Below, in pieces: positions 38,246 to 46,103 of a stretch of DNA of 64,000 nt (position 1 is the first letter of the stretch; each line of letters starts with the position of its first letter). The DNA is taken from the NCBI RefSeq assembly GCF_014643535.1, contig NZ_BMJQ01000012.1:1-64000 (forward strand). The letters are read 5' to 3'. The stretch is from Aliidongia dinghuensis. GTDB lineage: Bacteria; Pseudomonadota; Alphaproteobacteria; ATCC43930; CGMCC-115725. The position numbers and the translations under genes were made by a program. The notes below the pieces were generated by a model, which saw nothing but the letters and a program-made list of their open reading frames with translations, ran no database searches and was not told the origin of the DNA.

Positions 38246-39940
38246 ATGATCAAGCTCGATCGTTTGACGATCCGGACGAAGCTGCTGCTGCTGACCGGAC
38301 TGGCCGTGCTCGTCGCGGCGATCCTCGTGGCGATCAGCGCCTATGACACGCGGGCACGCATGATCGAGGACCGCAAGGACGAGCTCAGATCCATCATCGG
38401 CGCGACCGTCGGCGTCGCCCAGAAGCTCGAGGCTGAAGTCCAGGCCGGCCACTTGACCCATGAGGCCGCCGTCGCCTCGCTGCGCCAGACCATCGAGGCG
38501 ATGCGCTATCGGCCAACCAAGGAATATGTCTTCGCCTATCTGATGGACGGGACCAGCATCGCCCATGGCGGCAATCCCGCCCAGGTCGGCACCAACCGCA
38601 TGGGGGTGAAGGACGCGACCGGCAAGCTCATCACCGCCGGCTTCGTCGAGGCGCTGAAGCATGCCGACGAGGCGTTCTACACCTACATCTACCCGCGCGC
38701 GAGCGGTGGCGAGCCGCTGCCGAAACTCACCTTCATCAAGCGCTTCGCCCCCTGGGACATCTTCATCGGCAGCGGCGTCTACACCGACGACATCGAGGCC
38801 GACTTCCAGACCATGATGGGCGAGATCGGTATCGTGGCGTTCGTGCTGCTGGTGCTGCTGGCGGCGGTCGCCCTCGTTATCTCGCGCGACGTGTCTCGCT
38901 CGATCGGCCGGCTCCAGCACAAGATGGCGGCGCTTGCGGCGGGCGATCTCTCCGTCACGATCGAGGAGGCCGCGCGGGGCGACGAGATCGGCCGCATGGC
39001 CGCCGCCGTGCAGGTGTTCAAGGAACACGCGCTCGAGATCGAGCAGTTGCGTCAGGCACAGGAGGCGACCGAACGCCAGGCGGCGGAACAGCGCCGGGCC
39101 GAGACGCTGAAGCTCGCCGGCGCGTTCGAGCAGACCGTGGGCGGCATCGTCGACGCGGTCGGCAGCGCCGCCGACGAGATGCAGCGCGAGGCCGAGAGCC
39201 TGTCGAGCAGCGCCCAGGCGGCAAGCGCCGAGGCCCGCGGCATCGCCTCGGGTGCCTCCGAGGCCGAGGGCAATGTCCAGACCGTGGCGGCAGCCGCCGA
39301 GGAGCTCTCGGCCTCGATCGCCGAGATCGGCCGGCAGGTCCGCCAGAGCGCCGATATCGCCGGCAAGGCAGTCCATGCGACGGCCCTCACCGACGACCGG
39401 GTGAGCGCGCTCGCCGGCGCCGCCCAGCGCATCGGCGAGGTCGTCGGCCTGATCCAGGCGATCGCGAGCCAGACCAACCTGCTGGCCTTGAACGCCACGA
39501 TCGAGGCCGCGCGCGCCGGCGAGGCCGGCAAGGGCTTCGCTGTCGTGGCGTCGGAGGTGAAGTCGCTCGCGAACCAGACGGCCCAGGCGACCGACGACAT
39601 CCGCCAGCAGGTCGAAGCAATCCAGGGCTCGACCGCCGAGGTCGTGACCGCAATCCGCGGCATTGCCGAGACGATCCGCGAGATGAACGAGATCGGCGGC
39701 GCCATCGCCGCCGCGATCGATCAGCAGAGCGGCGCCACGCGCGACATTTCCGCCAATGTCCAGGAAGCGGCCCGGCACACCTCGTCCGTTTCGGACGGGG
39801 TCGGCGCCGTGACCGGCACGTCCGAACGGGTCGGCGGCGCCGCCGGCCGCGTGCTCAGCGCCGCCCAGGGCTTGAGCGACCAGGCGGACGCTCTGAAGCG
39901 CCAGGTCGGCCAGTTTCTGGCGACGGTCAGGGCGGCATAA
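38246..39940 (+). CDS. methyl-accepting chemotaxis protein with Cache sensor domain
   Basis: A 564-residue chemoreceptor. Membrane helix 1 is about 12-31, then a periplasmic single-Cache domain (PTKEYVFAYLMDGTSIAHG, FAPWDIFIGSGVYTDDIEADF), helix 2 about 193-213, a HAMP domain with ISRDVSRSIGRLQHKMAALAAGDLS, and a long coiled-coil signalling domain. The highly conserved tip SQTNLLALNATIEAARAGEAGKGFAVVA lies near 408-436. The Cache type resembles those that sense small carboxylates. GGAGG six bases upstream supports ATG 38246. No che genes are adjacent, so it signals to a distant pathway. Confidence 0.95.
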   Translation: MIKLDRLTIRTKLLLLTGLAVLVAAILVAISAYDTRARMIEDRKDELRSIIGATVGVAQKLEAEVQAGHLTHEAAVASLRQTIEAMRYRPTKEYVFAYLMDGTSIAHGGNPAQVGTNRMGVKDATGKLITAGFVEALKHADEAFYTYIYPRASGGEPLPKLTFIKRFAPWDIFIGSGVYTDDIEADFQTMMGEIGIVAFVLLVLLAAVALVISRDVSRSIGRLQHKMAALAAGDLSVTIEEAARGDEIGRMAAAVQVFKEHALEIEQLRQAQEATERQAAEQRRAETLKLAGAFEQTVGGIVDAVGSAADEMQREAESLSSSAQAASAEARGIASGASEAEGNVQTVAAAAEELSASIAEIGRQVRQSADIAGKAVHATALTDDRVSALAGAAQRIGEVVGLIQAIASQTNLLALNATIEAARAGEAGKGFAVVASEVKSLANQTAQATDDIRQQVEAIQGSTAEVVTAIRGIAETIREMNEIGGAIAAAIDQQSGATRDISANVQEAARHTSSVSDGVGAVTGTSERVGGAAGRVLSAAQGLSDQADALKRQVGQFLATVRAA

Positions 39941-39948
39941 GCCACCCG

Positions 39949-39978
39949 CCGTCATCTCCGCCTGCGCGGGGATGACGG
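39949..39978. repeat. REP-like palindrome between convergent genes
   Basis: CCGTCATCTCCGC (39949-39961), CTGC, GCGGGGATGACGG (39966-39978), one mismatched pair. It lies between the chemoreceptor stop and the parB stop and may act as a bidirectional transcript end. Confidence 0.75.
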
Positions 39979-39995
39979 ATAAAGGCAGCGCCCGC

Positions 39996-40868
39996 CTACC
40001 GCAGCCGCTTCAAGAGATGGTCGAGCTGGTCGAGCGTGCGGAACTGGATCGAGACCTCGCCGCCCGAACCTTGCGTCCGGATCTTGACCGCGAGGCCGAG
40101 CGAGCCGGTGAGTTCGCGCTCGAGCGCCAGTGTGTCGGCATCGGGCTCGCGCCCACCCCTGCCGGCGCCGTTCTTGTCCGACGCGGGCTTGCGGCCTTGC
40201 TGGACCAGGGCTTCGACCTGGCGCACGTTTAGGCCGCGCTCGACGATCTCATCGGCGAGCACCTCCGACGCCTCGACGCCGACGAGCGCCCGGGCATGGC
40301 CGGCGCTGAGCTTGCCGTCGGCGAGCAGCCCCTTGACCCGCGGGGCGAGACTCAGAAGACGCAGCGTATTGGCGACGTGGCTGCGGCTCTTGCCGACCGC
40401 GCGCGCCAGTTCCTCCTGGGTATGGCCGAATTCTTCCATCAGCCGCTGATAGGCCTCGGCCTCCTCGAGCGCGTTCAGGTCTTCGCGCTGCAGGTTCTCG
40501 ACGAGCGCGATCTCGAGCGTCTCGCGGTCGCTGAGATCGCGGACGATGACCGGCACGTCGTGCAGCTGCGCCTTCTGCGCCGCGCGCCAGCGGCGTTCGC
40601 CGGCGATCAGCTCATAAGCGTTGTGGATCGTCGGATGCACCCGCACCAGAAGCGGCGACAGGATGCCCTTGTCGCGGATCGAGTCGACCAGGCCGGCCAG
40701 CTTCTCGTCGTCGAACACCCGGCGCGGCTGGTACCGGCCCGGATGGATCTGGCCGATGGCGACGGTGCGCGACGGCTTGCGCGCCGCCTCCGCATCGGAC
40801 TCGACATCCTCGCCGAACAGCGCCGACAGGCCACGGCCCAGCTTGCGCGGCTTCCCCTCTTCCGCCAT
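39996..40868 (-). CDS. parB: chromosome partitioning protein ParB
   Basis: A 290-residue ParB/Spo0J. The N-terminal RKLGRGLSALFG (ParA-interacting tail) precedes the CTPase motifs, including PGRYQPRRVF and GERRWRAA (90-97). The helix-turn-helix (EELARAVGKSRSHVANTLRLL, about 154-174) reads parS, and the C-terminal dimer domain ends in LLKRLR. It loads on parS and slides to form the partition complex near the origin. The start at 40868 is chosen because MAEEGKPRKLG matches the family; a longer frame upstream is not conserved-looking. Two perfect parS sites lie about 1.4-1.5 kb away. Confidence 0.97.
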   Translation of the reverse strand: MAEEGKPRKLGRGLSALFGEDVESDAEAARKPSRTVAIGQIHPGRYQPRRVFDDEKLAGLVDSIRDKGILSPLLVRVHPTIHNAYELIAGERRWRAAQKAQLHDVPVIVRDLSDRETLEIALVENLQREDLNALEEAEAYQRLMEEFGHTQEELARAVGKSRSHVANTLRLLSLAPRVKGLLADGKLSAGHARALVGVEASEVLADEIVERGLNVRQVEALVQQGRKPASDKNGAGRGGREPDADTLALERELTGSLGLAVKIRTQGSGGEVSIQFRTLDQLDHLLKRLR

Positions 40869-40894
40869 GACGCGGGACCTCGCCTCAATCTCGC

Positions 40895-41728
40895 TCAATG
40901 CGCGTAATCCTGTTCGCGATACAGCACCTCGCTCGCGAGGTGGATATAGGCCTGTGATCCGGCGCAGCGCCAATCATAGAGCAGCACCGGCTTGCCGTGG
41001 CTCGGCGCCTCGGAGATGCGCACGTTGCGGGGAATGGTCGTGTTGTAGACCTTCTCGCCGAAATAGCCGCGCACGTCGGACGCGACCAGGTCGCAGAGAT
41101 TGTTGCGCTTGTCGAACATGGTCAGCACGACGCCCTGCAGGTCAAGCGACGGGTTCAGCGACTTCTTGACCCGGTCGATGGTGCGGACCAGATGGCTCAG
41201 GCCCTCGAGCGCATAGAACTCGCACTGCAGCGGCACCAGCACCGCGTTGGCCGCGACCATGCCGTTCAGGGTCAGGAGGCCCAGCGACGGCGGGCAATCG
41301 ACCAGGACATAGTCATAGACAACCTTGAGCCGCTCGATCGCGTCCTTGAGGCGGTATTCCCGGCGCGCGGTCTCGACCAGCTCGACCTCGGCGCCGGCGA
41401 GCTCGACCGAAGCCGGCACCAGCTGCAAGCCCGGCACGGAGGTCGAGACCAGCGCGCCGCCGATCTCATCCATGCCCATCAGCACTTCATAGGTCGTGAT
41501 GACTCGCTGCTTCTGGCTGATGCCGAGCCCGGTCGAGGCATTGCCCTGCGGGTCGAGATCGATCAGCAGCACGCGCTTCTCGGCCGCGGCCAGCGCCGTC
41601 GCCAAGTTGATCGCCGTCGTTGTCTTGCCGACCCCGCCCTTCTGATTGACGATCGCGAACACGCGCGGCGTCTTGGCGTTCGTTTTGCCGGCACCGACGA
41701 TCCCGATCGCCTCGTTTTTACCGCTCAC
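40895..41728 (-). CDS. parA: chromosome partitioning ATPase ParA
   Basis: A 277-residue ParA/Soj ATPase. The deviant Walker A KGGVGKTT is at 30-37, LLIDLDPQGNASTGLG follows, and VLVDCPPSLG is the second acidic motif. It drives segregation of the ParB-parS complex. Its start overlaps the rsmG stop by 11 bases, giving a coupled rsmG-parA-parB order, as in most alphaproteobacteria. The ~20-residue N-terminal leader before TPRVFAIVNQ is longer than in some homologues. Confidence 0.97.
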   Translation of the reverse strand: MSGKNEAIGIVGAGKTNAKTPRVFAIVNQKGGVGKTTTAINLATALAAAEKRVLLIDLDPQGNASTGLGISQKQRVITTYEVLMGMDEIGGALVSTSVPGLQLVPASVELAGAEVELVETARREYRLKDAIERLKVVYDYVLVDCPPSLGLLTLNGMVAANAVLVPLQCEFYALEGLSHLVRTIDRVKKSLNPSLDLQGVVLTMFDKRNNLCDLVASDVRGYFGEKVYNTTIPRNVRISEAPSHGKPVLLYDWRCAGSQAYIHLASEVLYREQDYAH

Positions 41729-42335
41729 GAGTCGGAGACTCCACTTCGAGTATAACGCCTGAAGGATCGGAGAGGCTCGGCCGCTCCGTAACCCTCATGT
41801 GCCAGGATTTTCGCGCTTCGGTCAATTCATCGGCCTGACGCGCGCCCTTGAGAAATACGCATTTGCCCGCCGGTTTCAGGAACCTCACGGCATGGTCGAG
41901 CAATTGCGCGAGCGGCGCAAGGGCGCGGGCCGTCACCACGTCGGCCTCGAACGGTGGCACGGCCTCGATCCGCTTGTTGTGAATCGTGACTGCTGTGCCG
42001 GTAACCCGCGCTGCCTCATGGAGAAATGCGCATTTGCGCGCGTCCGATTCAATCAGATGGACGCGCGGGCCGCCGAGGATCGCCAGGATCAGGCCGGGCA
42101 GGCCGGCCCCGCTGCCGAGGTCGACGAGCACCTCCGCGGCAGCGACTCGGTCGTGGATCTGCGCCGAATCGAGAATGTGCCGGCGCCAGACGTCGCCGAG
42201 CGTCGCCGGGCCGACCAGATTGATCTTGGCGTTCCACTTGGCGAGCAGCGCCACATAGGCAACGAGCCGGTCCCGTGTTTCACGTGAAACAGCGGCAAGG
42301 ACAGCGAATTCGGCCTCGGTCAGCGGCGCTGTCAT
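41718..42335 (-). CDS. rsmG: 16S rRNA (guanine-N7) methyltransferase RsmG (GidB)
   Basis: A 205-residue SAM-dependent methyltransferase that modifies guanine 527 of 16S rRNA in relatives. The N-terminal AKWNAKINLVGP and the SAM-binding VLVDLGSGAGLPGLILAIL are diagnostic, with HLIESDARKCAFL after. It lies between mnmG and parA in the conserved gidAB-par order. A perfect parS site is embedded in its N-terminal coding region (42276-42291), where the codons spell AVSRET. Confidence 0.96.
   Translation of the reverse strand: MTAPLTEAEFAVLAAVSRETRDRLVAYVALLAKWNAKINLVGPATLGDVWRRHILDSAQIHDRVAAAEVLVDLGSGAGLPGLILAILGGPRVHLIESDARKCAFLHEAARVTGTAVTIHNKRIEAVPPFEADVVTARALAPLAQLLDHAVRFLKPAGKCVFLKGARQADELTEARKSWHMRVTERPSLSDPSGVILEVESPTRER
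42276..42291. promoter_or_regulatory. parS site 1 (inside rsmG)
   Basis: TGTTTCACGTGAAACA, a perfect 16-bp match to the canonical ParB-binding palindrome, within the rsmG coding sequence and about 1.4 kb from parB. Confidence 0.95.
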
Positions 42336-42358
42336 GCCGAGGCGCCCTGCCCTTGCGG

Positions 42359-42374
42359 TGTTTCACGTGAAACA
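42359..42374. promoter_or_regulatory. parS site 2 (rsmG-mnmG gap)
   Basis: A second perfect TGTTTCACGTGAAACA, extended to an 18-bp palindrome by flanking G and C (42358-42375). It lies 83 bases from site 1, between the rsmG start and the mnmG stop. Confidence 0.96.
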
Positions 42375-42402
42375 CCGTTAGCACTGTTCAGTTTGATCAT
42401 CT

Positions 42403-44277
42403 TTACGCCGAGAGCCGGAGCTTGCCGCGCCGCACATGCTTCAGGAGTGCCATCAGCGCCGCCGGCGTCACGCCAGGGATCCGGCCGGCCGCGCCCAGCG
42501 TCGCAGGCCGGGCCTGGCTCAACTTCTGACGCACCTCGTTCGACAGGCTGCCGACCTCGGCATAGTCAAGATCCACCGGCAGCTCCAACGTCTCGTCGCG
42601 CCGGAACGCGGCAATGTCGGCCTCCTGGCGGGCGATATAGGCGGCATAGCGGCAATCGATCTCGATCTGCTCCGCCACGTCCGGCCGCAGCTCGGCGAGC
42701 GCCGGCCAGACGCGAGCGAGCCGTGCCAAGTCCATCTCCGGATGGGCCAGCAGCTGAGCGACCGAGCGCACCTGTCCGTCTTCGTTGACTGCGATACCGT
42801 GACGCTTCAGCGCCGGTGGCGTCATGGCGAGACCGACGACCAGACTCCTGGCCTCGGCGAGCGCCCCTCGCTTCGCCTGCCAATGCGCCCGCCGCTCGGC
42901 GCCGACGCAGCCGATCGCGAGACCGAGATCGGTCAGGCGCCGATCGGCATTGTCGGCACGCTGCAGCAGCCGGTATTCGGCGCGGGACGTAAACATGCGG
43001 TAGGGCTCGCTGGTGCCGCGGCCGATCAGGTCGTCGATCATCACGCCGACGAAGGCATCAGCGCGGTCGAGCGTAAAGGCCTCGGAACCGCCGGCCGCAA
43101 GCGCGGCATTGAGCCCCGCCATCAGCCCCTGCCCCGCCGCTTCCTCGTAGCCGGTCGTGCCGTTGATCTGGCCGGCAAGATAGAGGCCGGGAATGCGCCT
43201 GGTCTCGAGCGTCGCCCCGAGCTCGCGCGGATCGACGAAGTCATACTCGATGGCATAGCCCGGCCGCAGCATGACCGCCTGCTCCAGGCCCGGAATGGTC
43301 TTCAGCATCGCCAGCTGCACCTCTTCCGGCAGCGAGGTCGAGATGCCGTTCGGATAGACCGTGTCGTCGTCGAGCCCCTCTGGCTCGAGAAAGATCTGGT
43401 GCCGCTCGCGGTCACCGAAGCGCACGACCTTGTCCTCGATCGACGGGCAATAGCGCGGGCCGGTGCCCTCGATCTGGCCGGAATAGACCGGCGCCTGGTC
43501 AAGGTTGGCGCGGATGATCTCGTGGGTCGCCGTGGTCGTACCGGTTATGTGGCAGGCGATCTGCGGCGTCGTAATCCTGGTCGTCAGGAACGAGAACGGC
43601 TCCGGCGGATCGTCGCCCGGCTGCATGTCGAGCTGGTTCCAGGCGATGGTCCGCCCGTCAAGCCGTGCCGGCGTGCCGGTCTTCAAGCGGCCGAGCGCGA
43701 AGCCGGCGCGGGCGAGCGTGGCGCTCACGCCCAAGGACGGCGCCTCGCCGACCCGGCCGGCCGGGATCTTCTTGCGTCCAATATGGATGAGGCCGCGCAG
43801 GAACGTGCCGGTCGTCAGCACGACCCGGCCGGTCGCGATCGTCCGGCCATCACCCAGCACGACGCCCGCGACCCGGCCTTCGGCATCGAGCGTCAGATCC
43901 TCGACCGCGCCCTCGACGATGGCGAGATTGTCGTACTCGGCCAGGATCTCGGTCATGGCCTGGCGATAGAGCTTGCGGTCGGCCTGGGCGCGCGGCCCTC
44001 GCACCGCCGGGCCCTTCGACGCATTCAGCATGCGGAACTGGATGCCGGCGCGGTCGATCGCCCGGCCCATGACGCCGTCGAGCGCATCGATCTCGCGCAC
44101 GATATGGCCCTTGCCGAGCCCGCCGATCGCCGGGTTGCACGACATCTCGCCGATCGTCGAGCGCTTGTGAGTGACCAGCGCTGTATAGGCGCCGAGCCGC
44201 GCTGCCGCGGCCGCAGCCTCGCAGCCGGCATGGCCGCCGCCCACGATGACGACGTCGAATTTGGTCAAGGAATTCAT
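42403..44277 (-). CDS. mnmG: tRNA U34 carboxymethylaminomethyl-modification enzyme MnmG (GidA)
   Basis: A 624-residue FAD enzyme. The dinucleotide-binding motif VVIVGGGHAGCEAA is at 9-22, followed by HKRSTIGEMSCNPAIGGLGKGH and later RYCPSIEDKVVRF and GLYLAGQINGTTGYEEAAGQG, all diagnostic. With MnmE, encoded just upstream, it modifies the wobble uridine of certain tRNAs. The gene starts 45 bases after mnmE. A very long antisense open frame covers this region but is a shadow of high GC. Confidence 0.98.
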   Translation of the reverse strand: MNSLTKFDVVIVGGGHAGCEAAAAAARLGAYTALVTHKRSTIGEMSCNPAIGGLGKGHIVREIDALDGVMGRAIDRAGIQFRMLNASKGPAVRGPRAQADRKLYRQAMTEILAEYDNLAIVEGAVEDLTLDAEGRVAGVVLGDGRTIATGRVVLTTGTFLRGLIHIGRKKIPAGRVGEAPSLGVSATLARAGFALGRLKTGTPARLDGRTIAWNQLDMQPGDDPPEPFSFLTTRITTPQIACHITGTTTATHEIIRANLDQAPVYSGQIEGTGPRYCPSIEDKVVRFGDRERHQIFLEPEGLDDDTVYPNGISTSLPEEVQLAMLKTIPGLEQAVMLRPGYAIEYDFVDPRELGATLETRRIPGLYLAGQINGTTGYEEAAGQGLMAGLNAALAAGGSEAFTLDRADAFVGVMIDDLIGRGTSEPYRMFTSRAEYRLLQRADNADRRLTDLGLAIGCVGAERRAHWQAKRGALAEARSLVVGLAMTPPALKRHGIAVNEDGQVRSVAQLLAHPEMDLARLARVWPALAELRPDVAEQIEIDCRYAAYIARQEADIAAFRRDETLELPVDLDYAEVGSLSNEVRQKLSQARPATLGAAGRIPGVTPAALMALLKHVRRGKLRLSA

Positions 44278-44322
44278 GGCGGGCCGGACATTACGCTTTC
44301 CGACCCCCGCCCGTCGAGGTCG

Positions 44323-45630
44323 CTATTTGCCGATGCAGAAATCGCGAAAGATCACATCCAGCAGATCTTCGACATCGACCCGCCCGGTAATGCGGCCGAG
44401 CGCACGGACCGCCAGCCGCAGGTCTTCGGCAACCAGCGCCGGGTCCCGCCCGACAATCGCCCGGCCGAGACAGGCGGCGCATTCCTCCAAGGCTGCGCGA
44501 TGGCGTTCGCGCGTCACCACCGGCGCATCGCCGCTGGCAAGCAGCCCCTCGGCCCGCACGGCGAGGGCCGCGACCAGATCCCCCATCCCAGCCCCCGTCG
44601 TCGCGGACACGCCAAGCCCATCGGGCGGCACCGGCGCCAGATCGGTCTTGTTCCAGACCAGCACGGTCGCGTCGTCGCGCAAGGCCACGAAATCGACAAC
44701 ATGCGCCGGCCGCGTCGCATCGAGCACGAGCAGGCGCAGGTCTGCGGCCTCAGCCCGCGCCCGCGCCCGGCGGATGCCTTCGGCCTCGATCGGGTCGGCA
44801 CCGTCGCGAATGCCGGCGGTATCGGCCAGGATGACCGGATATCCCTCCAGATCCAGATGCACCTCGATCACGTCGCGCGTCGTGCCGGCGTGGGCCGAGA
44901 CGATTGCGGCGTCGCGGCCGGCAAGCGCATTCATCAGGCTCGACTTGCCGGAATTGGGCGGCCCGATCAGCGCCACCGACAAGCCGTCGCGCAGGATCTC
45001 GCCACGCCGCCCGTCGGCCAGCCGTGCGCGGATCTCCCGCTCCAGCGCCTCGGCTGCCGCCCGGGCTGGGCCCAGCAGATCCTCGGGCAGGTCTTCGTCC
45101 GGGAAATCGATCGCCGCCTCGACATGGGCGAGCGTGCGGGTCAGGCGCAACGCCCAGTCCTCGGCGATCCGGGCGAAGCCGCCCGCCATCTGACCCAGGG
45201 CCTGGCGCCGCTGGGCCGCCGTTTCGGCCGCGATCAGGTCGCCCAAGCCCTCCGCCTGGGTCAGGTCAAGCTTGCCGTTCAGGAAGGCGCGCCGGGTGAA
45301 TTCGCCAGGCTCTGCCATGCGGCAGTCGGCGAGCCGCCCGAGTGCCGCCAGCAAACCCGAGATCACGGCCGGGCCGCCATGCACGTGAAACTCGGCGACA
45401 TCCTCGCCCGTGAAGCTCGCCGGTCCGGGGAACCACAGCACCAGGCCGCGGTCGATCGTCTCACCTGTCGCCGGATCGACGAGTGCTGCAAGATGCGCGG
45501 TGCGCGGCGCCGGCACGCCGCCGGCGATCGCGGCCAGGCTCGCGCCAGCCGCTGGCCCCGACACGCGCACAACCGCGACCCCTGCCCGGCCGCGCGCGGT
45601 CGCCGGCGCGAAGATGGTGCGGCCCGTCAT
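44323..45630 (-). CDS. mnmE: tRNA modification GTPase MnmE (TrmE)
   Basis: A 435-residue protein with the N-terminal folate-binding domain (GRTIFAPATARGRAGVAVVRVSGP), a helical domain, and an inserted G domain: G1 GPPNSGKS (223-230), DTAG as G3, NKTD as G4. The C-terminal FCIGK holds the conserved catalytic Cys432. It partners MnmG in wobble-uridine modification. Its start is 24 bases after the ferredoxin stop, so the minus-strand run ferredoxin-mnmE-mnmG-rsmG-parA-parB may be one transcript. Confidence 0.98.
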   Translation of the reverse strand: MTGRTIFAPATARGRAGVAVVRVSGPAAGASLAAIAGGVPAPRTAHLAALVDPATGETIDRGLVLWFPGPASFTGEDVAEFHVHGGPAVISGLLAALGRLADCRMAEPGEFTRRAFLNGKLDLTQAEGLGDLIAAETAAQRRQALGQMAGGFARIAEDWALRLTRTLAHVEAAIDFPDEDLPEDLLGPARAAAEALEREIRARLADGRRGEILRDGLSVALIGPPNSGKSSLMNALAGRDAAIVSAHAGTTRDVIEVHLDLEGYPVILADTAGIRDGADPIEAEGIRRARARAEAADLRLLVLDATRPAHVVDFVALRDDATVLVWNKTDLAPVPPDGLGVSATTGAGMGDLVAALAVRAEGLLASGDAPVVTRERHRAALEECAACLGRAIVGRDPALVAEDLRLAVRALGRITGRVDVEDLLDVIFRDFCIGK

Positions 45631-45654
45631 GGGATGCGACCCGGCATGGCCTTG

Positions 45655-46002
45655 TCAGCCCGCCGCCGGCACCTGGTCCGGCGCAAGCCGCAGCCGCTCG
45701 ACCGGCCGGCCGCCCACCAGGTGGCTTTCCAGGATCTCGTCGATGTCTTCCCGGGTGCGATAGCCGTACCAGACACCTTCCGGATAGATCACCATGACCG
45801 GGCCCAGCTCGCAGCGGTCGAGGCATCCCGCACTATTGACACGGGTTGCCGGCAGCCCCAGCTCCTTAACACGTACCTTCATGTAATCCCTGAGTTTTTC
45901 GGATCCTCCGTCGGCGCAGCAGCCGCGTTTATGGCCCGGTGGCCGGACGTTCGTGCAGCAGAAGACATGGGTCCTGAAATAGGGTCGCTCGGCCGTATCC
46001 AT
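45655..46002 (-). CDS. thioredoxin-fold 2Fe-2S ferredoxin
   Basis: A 115-residue protein of the thioredoxin-like [2Fe-2S] ferredoxin family. HVFCCTN (Cys15, 16) and GCC (28, 29) precede NSAGCLDRCELGP (Cys60, 64). Typical cluster ligands are one early Cys, one about 12 residues later and a C-x3-C pair, which fits. VIYPEGVWYGYRTREDIDEILESH is characteristic of the C-terminal half. The start follows CAGGAGC, excluding a longer open frame. It is divergent from the thioredoxin-domain gene at 46104. Its redox partner is unknown. Confidence 0.92.
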   Translation of the reverse strand: MDTAERPYFRTHVFCCTNVRPPGHKRGCCADGGSEKLRDYMKVRVKELGLPATRVNSAGCLDRCELGPVMVIYPEGVWYGYRTREDIDEILESHLVGGRPVERLRLAPDQVPAAG

Positions 46003-46103
46003 CGTCGCTCCTGGTCGTCCAAGCCGCCTTGGCCTGGTGCCGGGAAACCTAATAGGATGCGGCGATTGGAACAACGGCGGCATAGCCGCTCGAACGAGGT
46101 GCC

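Noticed and set aside
45376..45391. CACGTGAAAC sequence in mnmE as a fourth parS
   Set aside because: Only the right half matches; the left arm reads CATG-like sequence, not TGTTT, so it is a half site at best.
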